Below are positions 45,383 through 53,452 of a stretch of DNA of 64,000 bases, piece after piece (within the stretch, counting starts at the first letter, position 1; every line of letters starts with the position of its first letter). The notes beneath the pieces are model-generated. The model had not been told where the DNA came from. It ran no database searches and saw only the letters and a list, made by a program, of their open reading frames with translations. The DNA is from Rhodophyticola sp017644125. Its GTDB lineage: Bacteria; Pseudomonadota; Alphaproteobacteria; Rhodobacterales; Rhodobacteraceae. Position numbers and translations under genes: made by a program. The stretch lies in NCBI RefSeq assembly GCF_042140125.1, contig NZ_CP159473.1; one strand, written 5' to 3'.

Positions 45383-46911
45383 CCCGCAGGGGCCTCAGGC
45401 GGGGGCGGGAGGCCGCCCGCTCGGATCCGCCGCGGCGCAAGGTCGACTATCGCCATCTGAAAAACCCGTTCCCGCCGATGCGCGTCTTTTCCGACGACCG
45501 GATCGAGGCGATCCACGAGGCCGCGCTGACGGTGCTGGAAACGCTTGGCATGAAGGTCCTGCTGCCCGTGGCGCGGCGGGCTTTCGGCTCGGGTGGGGCC
45601 AGGGTCGATGACGCAACCGAAATGGTCTTCATCGGGCGGGAGATCGTGGCCGCCGCGCTGGCAACCGCGCCCCGGTCCATCCCGGTCAGGGCCGGCCACC
45701 GCGACCGGGATCTGACGCTGGAACCGGGCAATCTGATCTTTCAGCCCGGCGCGGGGGCGCCGCACGCCACCGACCTGCTGCGCGGCCGGCGGCCCGGTAC
45801 GATCCGCGACTACCGGGAACTGACGATGCTGACACAGGCCTTCGACGTTCTGCACATGATGCCGCCCCTGATCGAGCCGCAGGACGCGCCCGTCCATCTG
45901 CGCCACTACACCACGATGGAGGCGCAGCTGACGCTCAGCGACAAGCTGCCCTTCGTGTTCTCGCGCGGCAGCCCGCAGGTGGACCAAAGCTTTGAAATGC
46001 TGCGTGATTTCCGAGGTCTTTCCGATGACGGGTTCCGCGCGATCCCGCATTGCTACACGATCATCAACACCAATTCCCCGCGCACGCTCGATACGCCCAT
46101 GGCCCAGGGGCTGATCGACTTCGCGCGCGCGGGTCAGGTCTCCATCGTCACGCCCTTCACGCTGATGGGGGCGATGGCGCCGATCACCGTGGCGGGCGCC
46201 ATCACCCTATGCCATGCGGAGGCGCTGGCCGCGATCACCCTGACGCAGCTCATCCGGCCGGGCGCGCCGGTCTGCTACGGCACATTCACCTCCAATGTGG
46301 ACATGAAATCGGGTGCGCCCGCGTTCGGAACGCCGGAACATGCCAAGGCCTCGCTCGCAGCCGGTCAACTGGCCCGGCGGATCGGGCTGCCCTGGCGCTG
46401 TGCCAGCGGTTCGGCCGCCAATGCCAACGATGCGCAGGCCGCCAACGAAACCCAGTTCGGCCTCTGGGGCTGCCTGCTGGCGGGGGCCACCGTGGTGATC
46501 CATGCCGCGGGATGGCTTGAGGGCGGCTTGACCCTGTCCTACGAAAAGCTGATCACCGATCTGGAGGTGCTGCAAATGGTGGCCGAGATATGCGCCGAGA
46601 CGATGGCGGGCGATGCCGAGATCGGGCTGGACGCCCTGGCCGAGGTGCAGCCGGGCGGCCATTTCTTCGCCGCCGGCCAGACCATGGCGCGCTACCAGAC
46701 GGAATTCTACGAACCGCTTCTGGCCGAGCGGTCCAATTTCGGGACATGGCGCGACCGCGGCGCGCCTGACGCCAATACCCGCGCCACGTCGATCTGGCAG
46801 GACCGGCTCGCCGGTTTCACCCCGCCCGCGACGGATCCCGACAGGCTGGCCGCGATGCAGGCCTATATCCGCCAGAAGAGCGCCCTGGGCGGCGCCCCGC
46901 CGGAGAGTTGA
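45379..46911 (+). CDS. MttB-family (trimethylamine methyltransferase family) protein without pyrrolysine
   Basis: The 510-residue protein has the MttB superfamily pattern: an N-terminal IEAIHEAALTVLETLGMKV, a central PFTLMGAMAPITVAGAITLCHAEALAAI, and CASGSAANANDAQAANETQ. WLEGGLTLSYEKLITD follows. No amber codon interrupts the frame, so it belongs to the non-pyrrolysine branch. Characterised members demethylate glycine betaine and other quaternary amines to a corrinoid protein. No corrinoid protein or RamA-type activator is encoded nearby. It overlaps the flavoprotein gene upstream and is followed after 3 bp by a TetR gene. Confidence 0.88.
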   Translation: MTRRGLRRGREAARSDPPRRKVDYRHLKNPFPPMRVFSDDRIEAIHEAALTVLETLGMKVLLPVARRAFGSGGARVDDATEMVFIGREIVAAALATAPRSIPVRAGHRDRDLTLEPGNLIFQPGAGAPHATDLLRGRRPGTIRDYRELTMLTQAFDVLHMMPPLIEPQDAPVHLRHYTTMEAQLTLSDKLPFVFSRGSPQVDQSFEMLRDFRGLSDDGFRAIPHCYTIINTNSPRTLDTPMAQGLIDFARAGQVSIVTPFTLMGAMAPITVAGAITLCHAEALAAITLTQLIRPGAPVCYGTFTSNVDMKSGAPAFGTPEHAKASLAAGQLARRIGLPWRCASGSAANANDAQAANETQFGLWGCLLAGATVVIHAAGWLEGGLTLSYEKLITDLEVLQMVAEICAETMAGDAEIGLDALAEVQPGGHFFAAGQTMARYQTEFYEPLLAERSNFGTWRDRGAPDANTRATSIWQDRLAGFTPPATDPDRLAAMQAYIRQKSALGGAPPES

Positions 46912-46914
46912 GCC

Positions 46915-47589
46915 ATGGTCCGTGCCCGTCCGCTGCACCGCGACGATCCAAGCAAGGAACCCCTGATCGGCAATGTGAAGGTCACCCGGGAGGATTGGCT
47001 GAACGTCGCCCTCGACGCGCTGGTCAGCGACGGGGTGGAGCAGGTGAAGGTGTTGGCGCTCGGCGACCGGCTCGGCGTGTCTCGGTCCAGCTTCTACTGG
47101 TACTTCACCTCCCGTCAGGATCTGCTCGATGCGCTTCTGGATCACTGGGAAAAGACCAATACCGCGGCTCTGGTGGATCTCGCGGGTGCCGAGGCCGCCA
47201 CGATCACCGCGGCGGTCTGCAATGTCTTCCGCGCGGTGGTGAACCCGGCGCTGTTCGATATCGCCTTCGACTTCGCAGTGCGCGACTGGGCCCGCCGCTC
47301 CGGTGCGGTGCGCCGGGTGCTCGACCGCTCCGAGGCGCTCCGCCTCGATGCGCTGACCGCGATGTTCACCCGCCACGGCTACGACCCGCTGGAGGCGCTG
47401 ACGCGCGCGCGCGTGCTCTATTACATGCAGATCGGCTATAACGATGCCGATCTGCGCGAACCGGTGGAAGACCGCCTGCGCCTCGTGCCGATGTATCTCT
47501 ATGTGTTCACCGGCCGCCACGCGCAGCCCGCGGAGATCGCCGATTTCACCGCCTATGCCCGCCGGATAGATCAGGGAGAGACCTCATGA
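46915..47589 (+). CDS. TetR/AcrR-family transcriptional regulator
   Basis: The 224-residue regulator has an N-terminal HTH of TetR type around residues 40-65 (LALGDRLGVSRSSFYWYFTS), followed by a helical ligand domain. It lies inside the methylated-amine cluster, 3 bp after mttB and overlapping the next flavoprotein gene by 4 bp. It is therefore co-transcribed with its likely targets. The palindrome at 42908-42919 is a candidate operator. Confidence 0.9.
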   Translation: MVRARPLHRDDPSKEPLIGNVKVTREDWLNVALDALVSDGVEQVKVLALGDRLGVSRSSFYWYFTSRQDLLDALLDHWEKTNTAALVDLAGAEAATITAAVCNVFRAVVNPALFDIAFDFAVRDWARRSGAVRRVLDRSEALRLDALTAMFTRHGYDPLEALTRARVLYYMQIGYNDADLREPVEDRLRLVPMYLYVFTGRHAQPAEIADFTAYARRIDQGETS

Positions 47590-48896
47590 CCGAACGCCAG
47601 CCCGACGCGATCATCATCGGCACCGGGGTGATCGGCGCCGCCATCGCCTTCGAGATGTCCAAGGCCGGCTGGAAGACGCTCTCGCTGGACCGCAACACCC
47701 AGGCCGGTCACGGCTCCACCGCCGGATCCTGCGCGATCATCCGGATGCATTATTCCACCTTCGACGGAACGGCCTTCGCCTGGGAAGGCTACCACTACTG
47801 GCGCGACTGGGCCGCCTATCTGGGCCTGCCCGAGGGCACCGATCTGGCCCGGTTCCGCGAGGTGGGATGCCTGGTGATGAAGACGGAGGCGAATGGCCAT
47901 CTGGCCCGGCACATGCGCTACTCCGCCGAGCTTGGCTGCCCGTTCGAGGAACTGACCGCCGAAGAGGTCCAGCGCCGCCTGCCGATCTATGCGATGGACA
48001 GTTTCGCGCCTGCCAAGCGCCTTGACGATCCCGGTTTCGGGCAGCCGAACGGCAGGCGCATGGACGGGGCGGTCTTCTGGCCCAATGGCGGCTATGTGAC
48101 CGATCCGGCGCTCAGCGCGCAGAACCTGCTGGCGGCGGCGCGCCTGCACGAGGCGCAGGTGCGGACCGGGGTGGAGGTCGCGGGGATCGCCCGGAAGAAC
48201 GGGCGCGTCGCGGGGGTGACGCTTTCGGATGGGGGCCGGGTCGATGCGCCCGTGGTGATCAATGTGGCGGGCCCGGGCTCCGCCCGGATCAATGCGATGG
48301 CCGGCGTGCTTGACGACATGACGATCCTGACCCGCCCGCTCCGTCAGGAGGTGGCCCATGTCCCCGCGCCCGCCGGGTTCGATTTCGAGACCGCCGGCTG
48401 CATCGTGTCCGACAGCGATATCGCCTGCTACGTGCGCCCCGAACAGGGCAATCACATCCTGATCGGCTCGGAAGACCCCGATTGCGACCCCCATGACTGG
48501 GCCGACAGCGACACCGATTACAATCGCGCCTTCACCGATCAGTGGACGACGCAGGCCATGCGCTATGCCCAGCGGGTGCCCTCGCTCGGCATCCCGTCGC
48601 GGACCCGCGGCGTGGTCGATCTCTACGACGCCTCCACCGACTGGATCCCGATCTACGACCGCTCCTGCCTGCCGGGCTTCTACATGGCCTGCGGCACGAG
48701 CGGAAACCAGTACAAGAACGCGCCGATCGCGGGCAAGATGATGGCGGCACTCGTGGAGTACTGCGAGGGCGGGGCGGATCACGACGCCGCGCCGCTCCGC
48801 TTCACGCTGCCCTATATCGGGCGCGAGATCGACGTGGGCTTCTACTCCCGCAAGCGCGACATCAACGCCGAAAGCAGCTTTTCGGTCCTCGGCTGA
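47586..48896 (+). CDS. DAO-family FAD-dependent oxidoreductase (sarcosine-oxidase beta-like)
   Basis: The 436-residue flavoprotein has an N-terminal dinucleotide-binding motif GTGVIGAAIAFEMSKAG and the DAO-family pattern (GSTAGSCAIIRMHYS, GGYVTDPALSAQNLLAAA). Near the end comes YMACGTSGNQYKNAPIAGKMM, as in sarcosine oxidase beta and related amine oxidases. It probably oxidises a secondary or tertiary amine released in this cluster. It is the last gene before the lower-GC cassette. Confidence 0.88.
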   Translation: MTERQPDAIIIGTGVIGAAIAFEMSKAGWKTLSLDRNTQAGHGSTAGSCAIIRMHYSTFDGTAFAWEGYHYWRDWAAYLGLPEGTDLARFREVGCLVMKTEANGHLARHMRYSAELGCPFEELTAEEVQRRLPIYAMDSFAPAKRLDDPGFGQPNGRRMDGAVFWPNGGYVTDPALSAQNLLAAARLHEAQVRTGVEVAGIARKNGRVAGVTLSDGGRVDAPVVINVAGPGSARINAMAGVLDDMTILTRPLRQEVAHVPAPAGFDFETAGCIVSDSDIACYVRPEQGNHILIGSEDPDCDPHDWADSDTDYNRAFTDQWTTQAMRYAQRVPSLGIPSRTRGVVDLYDASTDWIPIYDRSCLPGFYMACGTSGNQYKNAPIAGKMMAALVEYCEGGADHDAAPLRFTLPYIGREIDVGFYSRKRDINAESSFSVLG

Positions 48897-48981
48897 GACC
48901 GCCCGCCCGGCCCGGCCGCAACAGGCGGCCCGGATCGGCCAATGGCCTCGTCATCGACGCTGCAGCGTGACTTCCCCGGAA

Positions 48982-49014
48982 GTGCCATTAGTTGCTGGCC
49001 CAGCAGCTAGGCAC
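48982..49014. repeat. Long imperfect hairpin at the left edge of the lower-GC cassette
   Basis: GTGCC (48982-48986) pairs with GGCAC (49010-49014). Inside, TAGTTGCTGG pairs with CCAGCAGCTA with one G-T wobble and a one-base loop. No T-run follows in either direction, so it is a weak candidate for a factor-independent terminator. It could be a recombination or element-end structure. Confidence 0.6.
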
Positions 49015-49065
49015 AACGGACGACGGTTTCACGGACACTTTCTGCCGTTCGCTCGGCGTCTGCCA

Positions 49066-49308
49066 ATGGCCGTAGCCAGCCCAAACAAGTCATTCGCATC
49101 AGGTGCGGCGCTGAACCCGCTTCAGGTGCGAAGGAATTTGCTAGATTTCCCCGAAAGCGTGACCGCTCGCCACTACCTTGATCTAACCGACCTGCGCCGG
49201 CTACATCCTGAGGTTCAGCAGTTCGGGGATTGGGTGGAGGAAAAGGGCATGATTGCAAGAGGCGGGAATGTCGTGGTTCTAAAAAGAAAGGAAATCCCGT
49301 TTGAGTGA
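49066..49308 (+). CDS. Small hypothetical protein in lower-GC cassette
   Basis: The 80-residue protein runs from the ATG at 49066; the frame stays open to a GTG at 48967, which would add 33 residues and overlap the hairpin. It is charged, with LTDLRRLHPEVQQFGDWVEE and a basic tail ending VVVLKRKEIPFE. No family was recognised. Its end overlaps the next gene by 8 bp, implying coupled expression with the nuclease-like protein. Codon use is less GC-biased than in flanking genes. A small partner such as an antitoxin, immunity or DNA-binding factor is possible, but only by context. Confidence 0.55.
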   Translation: MAVASPNKSFASGAALNPLQVRRNLLDFPESVTARHYLDLTDLRRLHPEVQQFGDWVEEKGMIARGGNVVVLKRKEIPFE

Positions 49309-50044
49309 TAAAGATTACAGCCAGATGAGAAGTGTGGCCGACGAACCTCATTGGCAGGAGTTTGTAAAGCGGATCGGAGGTGAATTGGTTGCACCCCTTA
49401 TTACTCGACAGAAAGTTCAGAACGCTGACTTTCTATTTCGACATGATAGGGTCGTCATTGAACTGAAGGTTCTCGAAACGGAGTTTCTGGATGCTCCGTC
49501 CGTTGTCAGCAAGATTGAAGCTGCTTTTGATCGAAATCCAAACGGTGACCCAAATGATCTAACTGCGCCACTGGGGCGAGAGCTGCTTAAAATTCTGCGC
49601 GCCCCGTTGCAACGGATCATCAAGAAGGCAAACCGACAAATTCGAGATACGAAACAGGAGCTTGTTTTGGTTGGTTGGAGGGGCATTATCGTCATGGTCA
49701 ACGATGGCTTCCGCGCGCTTGCTCCTGACTTAGTCATGCGGCTGTGTTCGGACATCCTCGCAGGTGAGAGCTACAGTAGCGCCGATGCGTTTATCTACCA
49801 GACAAACCACTACATCGAAGTTCCAGGAAACCCGTATGCGCTTCTTCTGTGGGCGCCGCTATATGCTGAAAAATCGGGCCAGGATTTGGTTGAATTTGTG
49901 AATGATCTCGGTCGGCAGTGGCGCAAGTATGCGGAGGATGCGGATGGGCCATTCGATTATAGCGAAGAGCAGGAGTTTATGGACCTTTCGCGGTCAGCAG
50001 TTGTGGCAGGGCCGACGCGGCGCTGGAAATATGAGGGCGACTAG
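49301..50044 (+). CDS. PD-(D/E)xK nuclease-like hypothetical protein
   Basis: The 247-residue protein starts at TTG 49301 with AAGGAAA about eight bases upstream. The motif arrangement Glu20 (HWQEFVKRIGG), Asp43 (NADFLFRHDR) and Glu54-Leu-Lys56 (VVIELKVLE) fits the PD-(D/E)xK nuclease core of restriction-like enzymes. No methyltransferase accompanies it. The middle is rich in Lys/Arg (IIKKANRQIRDTKQ) and the remainder is unrecognised. Base composition is clearly lower in GC than the neighbours, so recent transfer is likely. The nuclease call rests on the motif pattern only. Confidence 0.6.
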   Translation: MSDKDYSQMRSVADEPHWQEFVKRIGGELVAPLITRQKVQNADFLFRHDRVVIELKVLETEFLDAPSVVSKIEAAFDRNPNGDPNDLTAPLGRELLKILRAPLQRIIKKANRQIRDTKQELVLVGWRGIIVMVNDGFRALAPDLVMRLCSDILAGESYSSADAFIYQTNHYIEVPGNPYALLLWAPLYAEKSGQDLVEFVNDLGRQWRKYAEDADGPFDYSEEQEFMDLSRSAVVAGPTRRWKYEGD

Positions 50045-50083
50045 CAGGACAGCGCTGGAGGCAACGCGATGAATGACTGCTAG
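50041..50083. repeat. 7-bp inverted repeat at the right edge of the cassette
   Basis: CTAGCAG (50041-50047) and CTGCTAG (50077-50083) are exact inverted copies separated by 29 bp. The left arm contains the stop codon of the nuclease-like gene. The motif partly recalls the CAGCAGCTAG part of the hairpin at the left edge. It may be a stem of a long terminator or a relic of element ends. Confidence 0.4.
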
Positions 50084-50310
50084 GGGACGTTTCGCCAAAC
50101 TTTGCAAAGTCCGCTTGCTGCACTGCGCTGGCATTCACCATATCTACGCATTGGCCCCCAAGCCCCGCACACCCGCCTGCCGGACCAAACCGCCATTGGA
50201 CATGCTGAGCAGGCGCGCCCACCCGCCGCGTTTCACGCCCGGGCCGTTCCGCGCGAGCGCCCGGGGCCCGTCTCCCCTGATCGGCCGCGCCGGGGGGCGC
50301 GGCCCCGCGT
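50084..50310. other. Intergenic stretch without a supported gene
   Basis: No coding frame with family features was seen between the cassette and the leftward mannosidase gene. Composition rises back to the high-GC background from about 50160. Confidence 0.5.
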
Positions 50311-53300
50311 TCATCCGGCGATCAGCCGCAGGGTCACGATCTCATAGGGCCGCAGGGTCAGTTCCACCCGGCCACCGGCCAGCGGGAGCGGCTCGCATTC
50401 CTCCTCCAGCAGGCCGCAGCGCTCGACCGCGCCGATCGTGGCGTCCAGGTCCAGCACCACCGGCCCGCGCCGGCAATGGCCCTCGTAGAGCCGCAGGATC
50501 ACGCCGCGCCCGTCCTCTGCCGGTTTCAGCGTCTCAAGAACCACATTGGGCGCCGCGCAGCTGACCGGCATCCGCGCGGTCCCGCCGCCCGGCAGCGGCA
50601 GAACCCGCAGCGGATGGTTCAGCGCATAGGCCTCCGCCGGGACATGGTCGCGCCAGTCGCCCGGATGCGGTAGCAGCGCGTAGGTGAAGCGATGATGCCC
50701 CTGATCCGATCCGCTGTCGGGCATGGTGGCCGATTTGATCAGCGACAGGCGCAGCACGTCGTCCTGCACGTCATAGCCGTATTTCCCGTCATTCAGCAGG
50801 GCCACGCCGTATCCCGCCTCGCCGAGATCGGCCCATTTCTGCGCCGGCACCTCGAACCGCGCCGCGTCCCAGGACGTGTTGCGGTGGGTGGGCCGCTCGA
50901 TCTGGCCCCACTGGATGTCATAGGTCGCCTGCGCCGCGCGGATCGCCACCGGAAACGCGGCTTTCAGAAGGAAATGGGTCTCGTTCCAGTCAACATCCGT
51001 CTCGAAATCGATCCGGCGGCTGTCATGGCGCAACACGATGCGCTGGCGGATCACGCTTTGCCGCCAGCGCCGTTCCAGCGCGATGACCGCGCGCAGCGGG
51101 CCGGTCTCGACGATCTCCAGCCGGGTCAGGTCCGCCACCACCTCGCCACGTTCCTCGAAGAAGATGTCGATATCCCAGGCGTCCCATGAAATCGGCCGGT
51201 CCTCGAAGGCCTGAAGCTGATTGCCCCGCGCGCCCTCGCGCAGAACCTCGCGGTCGGCCTGCCGGTCGCGGATGCCGTGCAGCATCCCGTCCGGGCCGAT
51301 CCTGAGGCGGAGAAAGCGGTTTTCCATGGTGAACCAGCCGCCTGCCTCCGACACGGTGAGCCCCGTCTCCTCCACGCGCGCGGCCGGGCCGGGCCGCACC
51401 GGGGTCAGCCGATAGCCCCCAGCCGCCGGCAGCGAGACGAGCAGCCCGTCCGCCACCCGCTGGCAGGGCAGGGGCGTGGCCGTCGCCGCATCCACCGCGC
51501 CCTCCATGCCGTCCAGAACGATCTGGCGCGGCGCGGGCAAGGGCGCGCCATCGACCAGCAGATACCCCGCCCCGGTCCCGGTTTCTTCCCCGCCTGGGCC
51601 AAGCCGGCGGGCGGCCTGCCGCAGCGCCGCGCCCGCCAGATCCCGGATCCTTGCGTGATCCTTGCGGGCATCGACGAACACCTCCGGGATCGACGTGCCG
51701 GTCAGGATGTCGTGGAACTGGTTCAGCAGCAAAAGCCGCCACGCTTCGGACAGGTCGGGGGCGTCGTGGCCCGCCAGCACCGCCAGCGCGGCCAGAAACT
51801 CCGCATCGTGAAGCAGCGCCTCCGCCTGTCGGTTGGCGCGCTTGATCCACCCCTGGGAGGTCAGCACACCCCGGTGCCCCTCCAGATAGAATTCCCCCCG
51901 CCAGACCGGCAACCGGCCCGGCAGCGCCTCGATCGTCTCGAAATAGCCCTTCACGGTGCCGGGGGTCAGCCGCGGCGCGCCGGGGATCGCGCGATAGGCC
52001 CGCGCCTTGCGTATCAGCCCGTCGGTCGGCCCGCCGCCGCCATCGCCGTAGCCATAGCAGATCATCAGATCGTGCACGCCGTCCTTCGAGGTGCTCCGCC
52101 GCCAGGTCCCCAGCACCTCGGCCGCGCTCAGGTCGGATTTGTAATTGGTGGGGAAGGGCAGATGCTGGACCTCCCGCGGGGTGGTCAGAAACTGCGCCAG
52201 CACCCGGCTGCCGTCGATCCCCTCCCACCACGTGGTGGAGGAGGGCATCTGGTTGTACTGGTTCCAGTTCACCTTGTTGGTGACAAACCATTTCAGCCCG
52301 GCCTGTTTCATCAGCTGCGGCAGGCAGGCGGGAAAGCCGAACGTGTCGGGCAGCCACAACACCGGCGTCTCCGCGCCCGGCCCCAGATGCGCGCGTACCC
52401 AGGCGCGTGCCAGCATGATCTGGCGCACCAACGCCTCCGATCCCGGCATGTTCGCGTCCGGCTCCACCCACATGCCGCCCAGAACCTCCCACCGCCCCTC
52501 GGCCACGCGGGCCTTGATCGCGGCGAACATCTCGGGGAAATCGGTCTCGGTCCACGCGTAAAGCTGCGGCTGCGAGTGGGAGAAGATGAACTCCGGATGC
52601 TTCTCCATCAGGCGCAGCACATTGGCATAGGTGCGGGCATTCTTCTGCCGGATCTGGTCGATGGGCCACAGATAGGCCACATCCATATGCGCATGCCCGA
52701 TCCCGTGCAGGCGGACATCGAGCGGCGCGCCCGCCCGCGCGATCCCCTCGGCAAGCCGGGCCAGCGCGGCGGGGACCGAGGCGCGAAACGCCTCCGCCAT
52801 CGGGTCGCGCGTGTCCAGCTCCAGAAACGCGCCGTCCAGCGTGCTCAGCAGCCCGTGTTTCTCGGGGCGGTCGTCATGCAGCTCGCGCGCCACCTCCAGC
52901 GCCACCTCCGCCAGGGTCACGAACTCCTGCAGGGCCGGGTCCAGATCCACAACCGCGCAGTCGCGCATGAACAGTTGCGACCGGTCCGTGGGGTCGGGCG
53001 GCCACCCGGTCAGCCCGGTCCAGCCATGCAAGAGCAGGTCGTGAGGCTGCCCGTCGGCCAGCCCGGGGGCCAGATCGATCGTATGGTGATACCGGTCGGC
53101 CGAGGCGACGGGCCGCCCGTCCACGTACACCAGCGCCTCGGGATGGGTGAAGATATCGCCCGCAACGCCCAGCGGCAGATGCAGCGCCGGATGCGTCCAG
53201 CCCTCCGGCACGGTGAACCGCGAGCGCAGCACGAAATGCAGATCCTGCCCGCCCCAGTAGCTGTGCCAGTCCAGCACCGGCCCCTCCGCCGCGCAGGCCA

Positions 53301-53448
53301 TCACGCCGGTATCGGGCATTGCCGCCGCATCGGGCAGGGTTTCCATCACGAACCGGTCGATCGGCACCCGCGCGCGCGCCTCCTTGGCCCGGATCAGGCG
53401 CAGCCGCTGCGCGATCTTGTCTGCGGTCAGGCGCAGGCTGTGGGTCAT
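50311..53448 (-). CDS. Alpha-mannosidase, glycoside hydrolase family 38
   Basis: The 1045-residue enzyme has the GH38 zinc site HAHMD (His252 and Asp256 in GIGHAHMDVAYLWP) and the catalytic nucleophile Asp331 in MWVEPDANMPGSEALVRQ. A C-terminal beta-sandwich region follows. Length fits bacterial and eukaryotic-type class II alpha-mannosidases. No signal peptide is evident, so it acts in the cytoplasm on imported oligosaccharides. The ATG at 53448 avoids overlap with the ABC gene. It is last in an importer operon, which suggests the imported ligand is an alpha-mannoside. Confidence 0.94.
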   Translation of the reverse strand: MTHSLRLTADKIAQRLRLIRAKEARARVPIDRFVMETLPDAAAMPDTGVMACAAEGPVLDWHSYWGGQDLHFVLRSRFTVPEGWTHPALHLPLGVAGDIFTHPEALVYVDGRPVASADRYHHTIDLAPGLADGQPHDLLLHGWTGLTGWPPDPTDRSQLFMRDCAVVDLDPALQEFVTLAEVALEVARELHDDRPEKHGLLSTLDGAFLELDTRDPMAEAFRASVPAALARLAEGIARAGAPLDVRLHGIGHAHMDVAYLWPIDQIRQKNARTYANVLRLMEKHPEFIFSHSQPQLYAWTETDFPEMFAAIKARVAEGRWEVLGGMWVEPDANMPGSEALVRQIMLARAWVRAHLGPGAETPVLWLPDTFGFPACLPQLMKQAGLKWFVTNKVNWNQYNQMPSSTTWWEGIDGSRVLAQFLTTPREVQHLPFPTNYKSDLSAAEVLGTWRRSTSKDGVHDLMICYGYGDGGGGPTDGLIRKARAYRAIPGAPRLTPGTVKGYFETIEALPGRLPVWRGEFYLEGHRGVLTSQGWIKRANRQAEALLHDAEFLAALAVLAGHDAPDLSEAWRLLLLNQFHDILTGTSIPEVFVDARKDHARIRDLAGAALRQAARRLGPGGEETGTGAGYLLVDGAPLPAPRQIVLDGMEGAVDAATATPLPCQRVADGLLVSLPAAGGYRLTPVRPGPAARVEETGLTVSEAGGWFTMENRFLRLRIGPDGMLHGIRDRQADREVLREGARGNQLQAFEDRPISWDAWDIDIFFEERGEVVADLTRLEIVETGPLRAVIALERRWRQSVIRQRIVLRHDSRRIDFETDVDWNETHFLLKAAFPVAIRAAQATYDIQWGQIERPTHRNTSWDAARFEVPAQKWADLGEAGYGVALLNDGKYGYDVQDDVLRLSLIKSATMPDSGSDQGHHRFTYALLPHPGDWRDHVPAEAYALNHPLRVLPLPGGGTARMPVSCAAPNVVLETLKPAEDGRGVILRLYEGHCRRGPVVLDLDATIGAVERCGLLEEECEPLPLAGGRVELTLRPYEIVTLRLIAG

Positions 53449-53452
53449 CCGT

